Notes under the pieces: generated by a model
What the model was told of the DNA's origin: nothing
The model's input: the letters and a program-made list of their open reading frames with translations, nothing else
The model's database searches: none
Translations under genes and position numbers: made by a program
Shown here: positions 23,322 through 30,507 of the stretch, in pieces
Layout of the letters: each line of letters begins with the position of its first letter
Position numbering within the stretch: position 1 is the first letter of the stretch
NCBI RefSeq assembly: GCF_003583925.1
Contig: NZ_QYCN01000004.1
Span: 186,835 to 230,750, forward strand
Direction: 5' to 3'
Length of the DNA: 43,916 nucleotides
Source of the DNA: Hymenobacter rubripertinctus
Lineage (GTDB): Bacteria > Bacteroidota > Bacteroidia > Cytophagales > Hymenobacteraceae

Positions 23322-23483
23322 TTACTTAACGCCGCTGGTAATGTACTCCTGTACTTTATCTACAGGAACCATTTCCTCGCGGAAAGTGTAAGCACCGGTT
23401 TTCTCCGAACGGACGGCGCGAATTACTTTCGCCCAGTCTTTGCCGGTAGCGGTTTTCAGGGTTGCTACTACTTTCTTTGCCAT
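23322..23483 (-). CDS. DUF4295 small ribosome-cluster protein
   Basis: 53 residues: M-A-K-K-V-V-A-T-L-K-T-A-T-G-K-D-W-A-K-V followed by a middle with T-F-R-E-E-M-V-P-V and a C-terminus Y-I-T-S-G-V-K. This is the DUF4295 family, a small basic protein found in Bacteroidota directly after rpmG. Its conserved place suggests a ribosome or translation role that has not been defined, as far as I know. It starts 8 nt after the rpmG stop, so the two are cotranscribed. Confidence 0.95.
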   Translation of the reverse strand: MAKKVVATLKTATGKDWAKVIRAVRSEKTGAYTFREEMVPVDKVQEYITSGVK

Positions 23484-23491
23484 GACGCGGG

Positions 23492-23674
23492 TTACTTAAT
23501 TTCCTTGTGAACGGTCATCTTACGCAGCACATTGTTGAATTTCTTCAACTCGATGCGCTCGGGCGTGTTCTTACGGTTCTTGGTGGTGATGTAGCGCGAG
23601 GTGCCCGGCTGCCCCGAGTTCTTATGCTCAGTGCATTCAAGGATTACCTGCACCCGGTTGCCTTTCTTAGCCAT
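23492..23674 (-). CDS. rpmG: 50S ribosomal protein L33
   Basis: 60 residues, normal length. Seen: [18 protein letters not shown], then [19 protein letters not shown]. It has a Cys in E-C-T-E but not the two C-x-x-C pairs of the zinc-binding form. This suggests the zinc-free type of L33. The gene has its own consensus promoter and leads DUF4295. In many Bacteroidota rpmB lies directly upstream; here an aminopeptidase gene and two repeat elements separate them. Confidence 0.97.
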   Translation of the reverse strand: MAKKGNRVQVILECTEHKNSGQPGTSRYITTKNRKNTPERIELKKFNNVLRKMTVHKEIK

Positions 23675-23702
23675 CTCGACGGGGTTTTTGGATTAAGGAC
23701 TG

Positions 23703-23733
23703 CAAAGGTACAAGGGAAATCGGCAATGCCAAA
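23703..23733 (-). promoter_or_regulatory. Consensus Bacteroidota promoter of rpmG
   Basis: On the minus strand TTTG (23733-23730), exactly 19 nt, then TACCTTTG (23710-23703). This is a full match to TTTG-N19-TAnnTTTG. It leaves a leader of about 28 nt before the ATG at 23674. Confidence 0.8.
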
Positions 23734-23843
23734 CAGTTTATTGAATGTTGTTGATTGTTAGGGCTTCGTTGTTAGGCAGAACAGCCGCTGTTGCTCACCA
23801 AAATGTCGTTTTTCTTTATTTCGCAACTTGAGCTGATTACTCA

Positions 23844-23945
23844 CTGATGTTACGCACCACCTTGGCTGGTCGCTTGGAAAGAGCCTTTTCGGAAGAAGCT
23901 GAAGTGGTTTTCTGAAGCACAGACGCAATCAGTGCGTAACATCAG
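23844..23945. mobile_element. MITE-like insertion with 14-bp TIRs and 7-bp target duplication
   Basis: Terminal inverted repeats CTGATGTTACGCAC (23844-23857) and GTGCGTAACATCAG (23932-23945) are perfect. The element is 102 bp with no ORF. It is flanked by the direct repeat TTACTCA (23837-23843 and 23946-23952), as expected from transposition. The right copy of the duplication includes the reversed stop codon of the aminopeptidase gene. The source transposase family is not identifiable from this alone. Confidence 0.85.
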
Positions 23946-23949
23946 TTAC

Positions 23950-25590
23950 TCACTCCAGCTCCGGCAGCTTAAAGCCCTCCAGGGCGCTGGGCCGGGCCAT
24001 CAGGGCCTCGATATCGGCCACGGTGCGCGGCGCTTCGCGGGAAAGGTTTTCGTAGCCGGTAGCGGTAATGAGTACGTCGTCTTCGATGCGGACGCCGATG
24101 TTCCACCATTTAGGGTCGCAGGGGCTGTTTTCGGGGATGTAGATGCCGGGCTCGACGGTGATGACGTTGCCGGCCACCAGTGGGCCGGCTCCGCCCCGGT
24201 CGTGCACATTGAGGCCCAGGTGGTGGCTGGTGCCGTGGGGGAAATAGCGGCGCATCTGCTCGTCGCGGGTAATGATGCCGAGCCGGCGCAGGCCGGCGGC
24301 AATAACTTTCTGGGCTGCCTGGCCGGGGGACTGAAAGTCGGCCCCCGGCCGGCAAGCGGCAAAACCCGCCTCCTGGGCCGCCAGCACCAGCTCGTAAATC
24401 TGGCGCTGGGCGGGGCTGAACCGGCCGCTCGGCGGGATAGTCCGCGTCACGTCGGCCGAGTAGCCACGGTACTCCGCCCCGCAGTCCATGAGCACCAACT
24501 CGTTGCCGACCTGGGGCTTGCTGTTGGTTTCGTAGTGCAGGATGCAGCCGTTGGCCCCGGCCCCCACGATGCTGGGGTAGCCCTCAAATTCCGCCCCGTA
24601 TTTGCGGTACACGAACTCGTGCAGGCCCTGCATTTCCCGCTCGCCCATACCCGGGTGGGCAGCCTTCATCACTTCCTGCTGGCCCACGGCACTGATGCGC
24701 ACGGCCCGGCGCAGCAGCACCAGCTCCTCGGGCGTTTTCACGGCCCGCAACTGGTCGAGGGCGGCATCGAGGACCAGACCCCCATCGTAGCGGCCAAACG
24801 TTTGGGCGGCGGCTTGGCGTTGGGCAGAAGTGGTGGCAGCCAGGTATTGCTTTATCTGGGCATCCTGAGCCACGGCGGGGCTTTGCCGGGCAGCGCTGCG
24901 CAGGTAGCCGAGCATCTGGGCCTCGTTGGTGGCCCCGTACTGCAGCAGCACCTGCCGGGCCTCGGCCAGGGCCGGCTCGGGGGGCGGGGGCAGGATAGCC
25001 TGGCGGCGGAAAGTCGCCAGCAGGTCGTAAAGGTCGGCCGAATCGTGGGGGGCATCGCGCACGTCGGTAGGCAGGGGCAGGTAGGCGAGCTGGGCGAAGT
25101 CGGCCCACCGGATGCCCGCGCGGGCAAAGTCGCGGTTGTCGGCCACGAACTGGATTTGCAGCTCCCGTCTGGCCCCCTCGGCCCCCAGGCGGCGACCGGT
25201 CCACTGCTCGCGGGCGGGGTCGCGGGGCTGCACGAACAGGGCCTCCGTGACGCCAGGCTGGCCGCCCAGCGTCTGGGGTTCGGCAAAGAGCACCAGCACG
25301 GCCTCGGGCTCCTCGTAGCCGGTGAGGTAGTAGAAATCGGGGTTCTGGTGGTAGACGTAGTTCACATCGTTGGCCCGGTTGCGCACGGGCGCGGCAAACA
25401 GCACGGCCACCGACCGGGGCGGCAGCGCCTGCCGCAGCAGCTCGCGCCGCTGCTTATGAAACGCCGGACTCAGCGCATCGGGGGGGCGGGCAGGACCAGG
25501 AGCTACTGTTTGGGCGGCAGTAGTGAGGCCGAGAGCAAGCAGCACTGCTGCCCCGAGCGGGCGCAGTAAAATACGCGGATTCTGAAGCAT
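23950..25590 (-). CDS. Exported Xaa-Pro aminopeptidase (aminopeptidase P)
   Basis: 546 residues from the ATG at 25590, which gives a signal peptide (M-L-Q-N-P-R-I-L-L...T-T-A-A-Q); the ATG at 25653 would mask it. N-terminal AMP_N domain (about 45-190; Y-L-T-G-Y-E-E-P near 90) and C-terminal 'pita-bread' metallopeptidase (about 275-530). Metal ligands are seen in order: M-D-C-G-A...S-A-D-V-T-R-T, then H-G-T-S-H-H-L-G-L, then V-E-P-G-I-Y-I, then I-E-D-D. The enzyme removes N-terminal residues before proline with two manganese ions, here probably in the periplasm. It lies between rpmB and rpmG. A MITE inserted exactly at its stop codon, and target duplication kept the stop intact. Confidence 0.95.
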   Translation of the reverse strand: MLQNPRILLRPLGAAVLLALGLTTAAQTVAPGPARPPDALSPAFHKQRRELLRQALPPRSVAVLFAAPVRNRANDVNYVYHQNPDFYYLTGYEEPEAVLVLFAEPQTLGGQPGVTEALFVQPRDPAREQWTGRRLGAEGARRELQIQFVADNRDFARAGIRWADFAQLAYLPLPTDVRDAPHDSADLYDLLATFRRQAILPPPPEPALAEARQVLLQYGATNEAQMLGYLRSAARQSPAVAQDAQIKQYLAATTSAQRQAAAQTFGRYDGGLVLDAALDQLRAVKTPEELVLLRRAVRISAVGQQEVMKAAHPGMGEREMQGLHEFVYRKYGAEFEGYPSIVGAGANGCILHYETNSKPQVGNELVLMDCGAEYRGYSADVTRTIPPSGRFSPAQRQIYELVLAAQEAGFAACRPGADFQSPGQAAQKVIAAGLRRLGIITRDEQMRRYFPHGTSHHLGLNVHDRGGAGPLVAGNVITVEPGIYIPENSPCDPKWWNIGVRIEDDVLITATGYENLSREAPRTVADIEALMARPSALEGFKLPELE

Positions 25591-25691
25591 AGCGCGGCAA
25601 AGGCAATGGCTGGAGACGCCCCGTTGCGCCCCTATCCGCCGGGTAAGGTACAACTGATTCAGGGCTGCCGGGGCACGGGCCTAAACGGCGT

Positions 25692-25750
25692 GAAGCTTCC
25701 GCGGCGCAGCTTACCCCAAAGAATGAGGTAGGCCGCGGCGCGGAAGCTTC
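25692..25750. repeat. Palindromic element between rpmB and the aminopeptidase gene
   Basis: Arms GAAGCTTCCGCG (25692-25703) and CGCGGAAGCTTC (25739-25750) are perfect, enclosing 35 bp with further GC pairing. It shares the core GAAGCTTCCGC with the ftsY-leader element at 23147-23249, so the two are probably one family. Confidence 0.8.
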
Positions 25751-25798
25751 GCGAAAAAAAAATCGAACTGGTTTCGCTCTTTTAAAAAGAGCAGAAAG

Positions 25799-26038
25799 CT
25801 AGTAAACGATGAAGCCCTGCTCCTTCGCCTTCTTGAGGACGGCCATAATGCCGTTCTTGTTGATGGTGCGGATGGTGCTGGTAGCTACTTTGAGGGTAAC
25901 CCAGGCATCCTGCTCGGGGATGTAGAAGCGCTTCTTCTGCAGGTTCGGGTAGAACTTGCGCTTGGTTTTGTTGTTGGCGTGCGAAACGTTGTTGCCTACG
26001 CGGGTACGCTTGCCGGTCAGATCACAAACTCGGGCCAT
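25799..26038 (-). CDS. rpmB: 50S ribosomal protein L28
   Basis: 79 residues, normal length. Seen: [11 protein letters not shown]...[19 protein letters not shown] at 1-32, then [13 protein letters not shown]. These are the L28 signature blocks. It belongs to the large-subunit surface. It lies about 2.1 kb upstream of rpmG instead of next to it. The aminopeptidase gene and two repeat elements intervene. Confidence 0.97.
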   Translation of the reverse strand: MARVCDLTGKRTRVGNNVSHANNKTKRKFYPNLQKKRFYIPEQDAWVTLKVATSTIRTINKNGIMAVLKKAKEQGFIVY

Positions 26039-26081
26039 GATATCAGGAACTTAGTGGTTTCAATTCGGAAAAACAGGGCCG

Positions 26082-26110
26082 CAAAGATCGGAATAATCCG
26101 ACAGGAACAA
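26082..26110 (-). promoter_or_regulatory. Promoter of rpmB
   Basis: On the minus strand TTTTG, 18 nt, then GATCTTTG (26089-26082). It is one base off the -7 consensus with a good -33 element. The leader is about 43 nt. Confidence 0.55.
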
Positions 26111-26162
26111 AACCCGTTGGTTGAAAAATAGCGGGTTAGCGCCTAAAACCATCCGCCGGACC

Positions 26163-26336
26163 CTATTTTTGGCCCTTCGCCGCCTGCCAGGGGCAGTGCC
26201 GGCAGCCATTGCCGCAGCAGAAGCCCCGGCGGCGGTGGTACTGCTCGGTGAACACCATATAGCCCTCGGGCGTGAGGTAATAGTCGCCGGCTTGCAGGGG
26301 CTGGGCCAGAAAAGCCGCCAGGCGGGTGGCGCTCAT
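26163..26336 (-). CDS. DUF5522 Cys-rich small protein
   Basis: 57 residues from the ATG at 26336, which overlaps the RidA stop by four bases (ATGA), so translation is probably coupled. The motif R-R-G-F-C-C-G-N-G-C-R-H-C-P-W near residues 37-51 has four Cys in C-C-x-x-x-C-x-x-C spacing, suited to metal binding. Y-Y-L-T-P-E-G-Y-M-V-F-T-E-Q-Y-H precedes it. This is the DUF5522 family, also seen fused to larger proteins in other groups. Function unknown. Confidence 0.88.
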   Translation of the reverse strand: MSATRLAAFLAQPLQAGDYYLTPEGYMVFTEQYHRRRGFCCGNGCRHCPWQAAKGQK

Positions 26337-26719
26337 CGGGTGGCGGGCAGCACGGCGACGCACTCGATTTCCACCAGCGCGTCTAGCGGCAGCCGCGACA
26401 CCTCCACGGTGCTGCGGGCCGGGCGGTGCTCCCCGAACTGAGCAGCGTACACGGCGTTCATGCGGGCGAAATCGGCGAAGTTTTTCAGGAAAACGGTGGT
26501 TTTCACGATGTCGGCCAGGCTCAGGCCGCGGGCCGAGAGTACCGTGCGCAGGTTGTCGAGTACTTGCCGGGTCTGGTCTTCGATGGTCAGTGCCTCCACC
26601 TGGCCCGAAGCCGGCACGATGGGCGTCTGGCCCGAGCAGAACACGAAACCGTTGGCCTCAATGGCCTGGGCGTAGGGCCCCACTGCCGCCGGAGCCGCCG
26701 GATGATGAATGATTTGCAT
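26333..26719 (-). CDS. RidA-family reactive enamine/imine deaminase
   Basis: 128 residues, the usual size of RidA (YjgF/YER057c/UK114). These proteins hydrolyse reactive enamines and imines such as 2-aminoacrylate from PLP enzymes. Seen: A-V-G-P-Y-A-Q-A-I near residues 12-20, F-C-S-G-Q-T-P near 27-33, V-L-D-N-L near 53 and V-F-L-K-N-F near 76. The family Arg lies in P-A-R-S-T-V-E-V near 99-106, and the closing E-I-E-C-V-A-V is present. Upstream, TATCTTTC on the minus strand (26731-26724) ends 4 nt before the ATG, which suggests a leaderless transcript. Operon with DUF5522. Confidence 0.95.
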   Translation of the reverse strand: MQIIHHPAAPAAVGPYAQAIEANGFVFCSGQTPIVPASGQVEALTIEDQTRQVLDNLRTVLSARGLSLADIVKTTVFLKNFADFARMNAVYAAQFGEHRPARSTVEVSRLPLDALVEIECVAVLPATR

Positions 26720-26938
26720 AGGCGAAAGATACGGTCAGCCGCCGTACTTTGCCCGGGTCAGGTGCTGCATGCTCGGCCGCTGACCTTGGTTTTACGGTCA
26801 GGGTTCATACCCGTAGCCCGCCGGGCCAGACGGCAGGTGGAAGCAGCACAGACCGACGCGCTAAAACCAAACCCGCTACGGTTTGTATCTTAACGATGGT
26901 GGTTCGGGGCTCGAACCGCGGAATTTTCTGCTGGTATT

Positions 26939-27400
26939 ATGCGCAATTCCTGGTTCGTGCTGCTATTGGTTTTGCTGCCGCTGGCTACCCGTGCCCAGGC
27001 CCCCAAGGGCTTGGAGCTGGCTGGTCTAGTGCGGCAGGTACACCAAGCAGCGGGGCAGGAGCTCCCGGCCCCGCTGCTACGCGAGGCCCGCCGTAGCCTG
27101 GGCACGGCCAAAAAAGCTTTTGGGCAGGCGCCGGGCAGCCTCTACCTGCTAACCCGGGTGCTCAACGAATCGGCCATACCCGAGCTGGTGGTGGTGGCCG
27201 TGGAGGCCTGGCAGGGTCCGGTGCTGCGGGGCCGCATTGTGCGCACCGTGGCCGGCCGCACCGCCGCCACTGCTCCCGTCGAATTCGATGAGGCCGCCGT
27301 GCAGGACTGGCTGCTGCTGTCCCCCGATGGCCGGGAGACGGGCAACCGCCTGGGCCGGTTCTGGGACCTGGAAGAACGGCTGGCCGAACGCGGCGAGTGA
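26939..27400 (+). CDS. Secreted hypothetical protein
   Basis: 153 residues with a signal peptide ([20 protein letters not shown]). The mature part has a helical first half ([11 protein letters not shown]) and a beta-rich second half (L-V-V-V-A-V-E-A-W...[11 protein letters not shown]), ending in acidic and Arg-rich residues. I do not recognise a family. TATCTTAA near 26886 is a weak -7 candidate. It ends 82 nt before the aminotransferase, which has its own -7 element. Confidence 0.75.
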   Translation: MRNSWFVLLLVLLPLATRAQAPKGLELAGLVRQVHQAAGQELPAPLLREARRSLGTAKKAFGQAPGSLYLLTRVLNESAIPELVVVAVEAWQGPVLRGRIVRTVAGRTAATAPVEFDEAAVQDWLLLSPDGRETGNRLGRFWDLEERLAERGE

Positions 27401-27444
27401 GGAGTCTCAGTCCGATGGCTGCCCCGGGCCTGCCGCGTTTTGCG

Positions 27445-27452
27445 TAACTTTG
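27445..27452 (+). promoter_or_regulatory. Bacteroidota -7 element of the ornithine aminotransferase gene
   Basis: TAACTTTG, a full match to TAnnTTTG, 30 nt before the ATG at 27483. Confidence 0.6.
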
Positions 27453-27482
27453 AGACTATCACCTTCTAACCCCGCCTTACTT

Positions 27483-28745
27483 ATGTCCACTACCACCCAA
27501 CCCACCACCGACGCCACCACCCGCACCCGCAGCCAGGAAATCATGGCGCTGGAAGACCAGTACGGGGCCCACAACTACCACCCGCTGCCCGTGGTGCTGA
27601 GCCGGGGCGAGGGCGTGCACCTCTGGGACGTGGAAGGCAAGCACTACTTCGATTTCCTGTCGGCCTACTCGGCCGTGAACCAGGGCCATTGCCACCCCCG
27701 CATCATTGGGGCGCTTATTGAGCAGGCCCAGAAGCTCACGCTCACGAGCCGCGCCTTCTACAACGACCAGCTGGCAGGAGCCGAGAAGCAGCTCTGTGAG
27801 CTGTTCCGCTACGATAAAGCCCTGCTGATGAACTCTGGGGCCGAGGCCGTGGAAACGGCCCTCAAGCTGGCCCGCAAGTGGGGCTATGAGGAGAAGGGCA
27901 TCGCCCCCAACCAGGCCCGCATCCTGGTGGCCGAGCACAACTTCCACGGCCGCACCACCGGCATCATCTCCTTTAGCACCGACCCCGACTCGACCACTGG
28001 CTTCGGCCCCTACGTACCCGGCTACGAGGTAGTGCCCTACGACGACCTGGAGGCCCTGGCCGAAGCCGTGAAAGACCCGCACGTGTGCGCCTTTATGGTG
28101 GAGCCCATTCAGGGCGAGGCCGGCGTAATGGTACCTTCCGAGGGCTACCTGTTCAAGGCCGCCGCCATTTGCCGCGAGCACAACGTGCTCTTTATTGCCG
28201 ACGAAATCCAGACCGGCCTGGGCCGCACCGGCGAGCTGCTGGCTATCTGCTACGAGGGCGTGCACGCCGATATCCTGATCCTGGGCAAGGCCCTGAGCGG
28301 GGGCGTGCTGCCGGTGTCGGCGGTGCTGGCCCGCGACGAAATCATGCTCACCATCCAACCCGGCCAGCACGGCTCCACCTTCGGCGGCAACCCGATGGCC
28401 GCCGTGGTACTGCGCGCGGCCCTCGATGTACTCATCGACGAGAACCTGATTGAAAACGCCCGCGCTTTGGGCGAGGTGTTCCGCGAGCGGATGCGCCAAG
28501 TGCAGGCCAAGCGCCCCGAGGTGGTGCAGCTCGTGCGCGGCAAGGGCTTGCTGAACGCCGTCGTGATCAAGCCCAGCGCCGACGGCCGCACGGCCTGGGA
28601 CGTGTGCGTGAGCCTAATGGAGCGCGGCGTGCTGGCCAAGCCCACCCACGGCGACATCATCCGCTTCGCCCCCCCGCTGGTCATCAACGAGGAGCAAATC
28701 CACGAGGCTTGTGACGTGATTGAAGAAGTGATTATGGCCTTTTAG
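27483..28745 (+). CDS. rocD: Ornithine--oxo-acid transaminase
   Basis: 420 residues. It is a class-III PLP aminotransferase that converts ornithine and 2-oxoglutarate to glutamate semialdehyde and glutamate. Seen: [10 protein letters not shown] near residues 28-37, the ornithine aminotransferase marker. Then come [24 protein letters not shown] near 115-126 and [14 protein letters not shown] near 237-250. The Schiff-base lysine is Lys269 (L-G-K-A-L-S-G-G). G-S-T-F-G-G-N-P follows near 297. The A-H-N-Y-x-P-L and S-A-Y-S-A-V-N motifs favour RocD over acetylornithine or GABA aminotransferases. A large hairpin element starts 5 nt after the stop. Confidence 0.95.
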   Translation: MSTTTQPTTDATTRTRSQEIMALEDQYGAHNYHPLPVVLSRGEGVHLWDVEGKHYFDFLSAYSAVNQGHCHPRIIGALIEQAQKLTLTSRAFYNDQLAGAEKQLCELFRYDKALLMNSGAEAVETALKLARKWGYEEKGIAPNQARILVAEHNFHGRTTGIISFSTDPDSTTGFGPYVPGYEVVPYDDLEALAEAVKDPHVCAFMVEPIQGEAGVMVPSEGYLFKAAAICREHNVLFIADEIQTGLGRTGELLAICYEGVHADILILGKALSGGVLPVSAVLARDEIMLTIQPGQHGSTFGGNPMAAVVLRAALDVLIDENLIENARALGEVFRERMRQVQAKRPEVVQLVRGKGLLNAVVIKPSADGRTAWDVCVSLMERGVLAKPTHGDIIRFAPPLVINEEQIHEACDVIEEVIMAF

Positions 28746-28749
28746 GGTG

Positions 28750-28851
28750 TGCGGCCGTGGCCCAGACTTCAGTCCGTAGCCCCTTCCACTGGCCAGCTCA
28801 CTGACGGGCTATGGGAAGGGGCTACGGACTGAAGTCCGGGCCACGGCCGCA
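28750..28851. repeat. 38-bp-arm palindromic element after rocD
   Basis: Arms 28750-28787 (TGCGGCCGTGGCCCAGACTT...) and 28814-28851 pair at 37 of 38 positions with a 26-nt loop. It begins 5 nt after the rocD stop. It is far longer than a normal terminator and has no T-run. Confidence 0.9.
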
Positions 28852-28978
28852 TTACCGTTCAGCGGGTGGAGCGGGCCGTTCGCCGGGTGGCGACGGCCGC
28901 CGCCGATGATTTGGGGGAACTCGCAGCGCAGGGCCCGGGGTTGGGCGAGGAAGCCGGGGTAGCCGTTGGTGGCCGTGG

Positions 28979-28986
28979 TACTTTTG
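28979..28986 (+). promoter_or_regulatory. -7 element of the small lipoprotein gene
   Basis: TACTTTTG, a full match to TAnnTTTG, 32 nt before the ATG at 29019. Confidence 0.5.
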
Positions 28987-29018
28987 TCCTGTTACCTCCC
29001 CCTAAAAACCATATCCCC

Positions 29019-29240
29019 ATGCGTGCTCTCCGAATCCTGTTGCTCTGTGGTGTTGTTGCTTCGATGGGGAGCTGCCAGACCAGCCGTTTGGCCGTAGCGG
29101 CCCGTACGGCCGGCTCGCCCCTCAGCTACCCCGCCCCCGATTCGGCCGGCACCGTGGTGCTGCTCCATGACTCGCAGGGACCCCAGGGCACCCGGGCCGT
29201 GCTGTCGGCGGCCGAGGCGGCTCCGTTCCAGCAGCAGTAG
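29019..29240 (+). CDS. Small lipoprotein (73 aa)
   Basis: 73 residues. Lipoprotein signal with lipobox S-M-G-S-C (Cys at residue 19). The mature part is short, rich in Ala, Ser and Gly, and ends P-F-Q-Q-Q. It contains T-V-V-L-L-H-D-S, which may form one strand. No family recognised. It has its own -7 element and terminator. Confidence 0.7.
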   Translation: MRALRILLLCGVVASMGSCQTSRLAVAARTAGSPLSYPAPDSAGTVVLLHDSQGPQGTRAVLSAAEAAPFQQQ

Positions 29241-29276
29241 CGGCACTGGCTTATTTTCCGTCTGATTTTCGATCCG

Positions 29277-29317
29277 CCGCGGCGGCTTTCCGATTCGGGG
29301 AGCCGCCGCGGTATTTT
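29277..29317 (+). terminator. Rho-independent terminator of the small lipoprotein gene
   Basis: CCGCGGCGGCT at 29277-29287 pairs with AGCCGCCGCGG at 29301-29311 (11 bp), followed by TATTTTG. Confidence 0.75.
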
Positions 29318-29389
29318 GTTGGGGGTTGTGGGGCCGTAAAAACGTCGGGGCCATTGCGGACCGCTGGGGTTTGTGTCTACCTTGCCGCC

Positions 29390-29938
29390 ATGCAAGCACT
29401 TTTTCGGTTCCGGTGGTGGGCCGCCGCGCTGCTGCTGGCCGGCGGCTGCCGCAGCGAGCAGGCCGCGTTTTCGTTTCGGCCCGCCCCGGCCTTCCGCCAC
29501 TCCGCCCCGGCCCCGGCCCCCGGTAATCCGGCCCCGGCTCCTGCGCCCCTCATTGCTCCGGCGGCCGCAGCTTCGGTTACTCCGGCCGCGGCGGCCGCCC
29601 CCACGGCGCTCCACGCAGTTCGCCCGCGGCCGGGCCACGCCGGCAGGGTTGCCCGGCATTCGGCTGGTCGGCAGCTGGTCCGCCTTATAGCCCAACGGTC
29701 CCACCATTCCGCCACGGCGGCCCGCCCCGCCCGCCCCACCGACACGCGCGACACGCTGCACATCGTGCTGGGCGCGGTGCTGGTGGTAGCGGGCGTTGTT
29801 ACGGGCCTCGCGCTGGGCGGCTGGCTGGGGCTGGGCGTGGGCGCAGTGCTGGTGCTAGCGGGCTACTACTTCGCCCTGCTGGGCATCGGTGGAAAGCATG
29901 CCTGGCTGGAGATTTTCCAGGAATTCTTCAACATGTGA
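29390..29938 (+). CDS. Lipoprotein with Ala/Pro linker and C-terminal membrane hairpin (family member 1)
   Basis: 182 residues from the ATG at 29390. TACCTTGC at 29378-29385 ends 4 nt upstream, so the transcript may be leaderless. Lipobox L-L-A-G-G-C (Cys near 20), then R-S-E-Q-A-A-F-S-F-R-P-A-P. A long Ala/Pro-rich, probably disordered linker (about 30-115, with many Arg and His) follows. The C-terminus has two hydrophobic segments (about 122-145 L-H-I-V-L-G-A-V-L-V-V-A-G-V-V-T-G and 147-168) with a Gly-rich turn. It belongs with 29943-30437 and 43259-43783 by shared C-R/Q-S start and layout. Function unknown. Confidence 0.8.
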   Translation: MQALFRFRWWAAALLLAGGCRSEQAAFSFRPAPAFRHSAPAPAPGNPAPAPAPLIAPAAAASVTPAAAAAPTALHAVRPRPGHAGRVARHSAGRQLVRLIAQRSHHSATAARPARPTDTRDTLHIVLGAVLVVAGVVTGLALGGWLGLGVGAVLVLAGYYFALLGIGGKHAWLEIFQEFFNM

Positions 29939-29942
29939 GCCG

Positions 29943-30437
29943 ATGAAACGCTGGTTGACATTTGGCTTGCTGGTGGGCCTGCTGGCTGGCTGCAGGAGCG
30001 AGCGGGTGGCGGTTAGGTTGCCAGCGGCGGCTATTACGGTACCGCCCCGCCCGGTTGCGCCGCCCGCCGAGACCGGGGCGACTTCCGAGGCTAAATCGTC
30101 CTTACCGTTGCCCGCGCCAGACCCCGCCGCCCCGCCCCTCATCCGGGCCCCGCCGCCCAGTCAGGACAAGCCAGCGCACTGGCCTTTCCACGAATTAGCA
30201 AGAAAGCAGGTGGCTAAACCGGCCCCAGCGCCCATAGCTCAGCTCAAGGCCTCGGAACGCACTGGGTGGGACTGGGGCAGCATTCTGCAAGCAATCGGGA
30301 CTGGGCTGTTTGTAGGGGGGCTGGTGCTGGGAATAGTGGTGGGGGGCTGGGCCGGATTCGGTCTGTTTCTGCTTGGGTCGGTGGTGGGTCTGTTTGTGGC
30401 CTTCTGCGGTAGCTTTCTCATTGACGGACAAATGTGA
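29943..30437 (+). CDS. Lipoprotein with Pro-rich linker and C-terminal membrane hairpin (family member 2)
   Basis: 164 residues, starting 4 nt after the previous gene, so one transcript. Lipobox L-L-A-G-C with Cys near residue 17, then R-S-E-R-V-A-V-R-L-P, close to the R-S-E-Q-A-A-F-S-F of member 1. The Pro/Ala linker covers about 30-105. The C-terminus has a W-D-W-G-S-I-L-Q-A-I-G-T-G-L-F-V-G-G-L segment and a G-F-G-L-F-L-L-G-S-V-V-G-L segment, which make a membrane hairpin. A lipid anchor at one end and a helical hairpin at the other could span between or brace membranes. That is my inference. Confidence 0.8.
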   Translation: MKRWLTFGLLVGLLAGCRSERVAVRLPAAAITVPPRPVAPPAETGATSEAKSSLPLPAPDPAAPPLIRAPPPSQDKPAHWPFHELARKQVAKPAPAPIAQLKASERTGWDWGSILQAIGTGLFVGGLVLGIVVGGWAGFGLFLLGSVVGLFVAFCGSFLIDGQM

Positions 30438-30459
30438 GGTCTGCCTGCGGCCGTAACCT

Positions 30460-30467
30460 TACCTTTG
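30460..30467 (+). promoter_or_regulatory. Bacteroidota -7 element of hemB
   Basis: TACCTTTG, 40 nt before the ATG at 30508. No clear -33 element. Confidence 0.55.
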
Positions 30468-30507
30468 CGGCGGTTGTTCTATCCCGTCTTATCACATTCC
30501 GAAACTC

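Noticed and set aside
23837..23952. att site of an integrated element
   Set aside because: The inverted ends, 102-bp size and 7-bp duplication fit a MITE; no integrase or tRNA gene is near.
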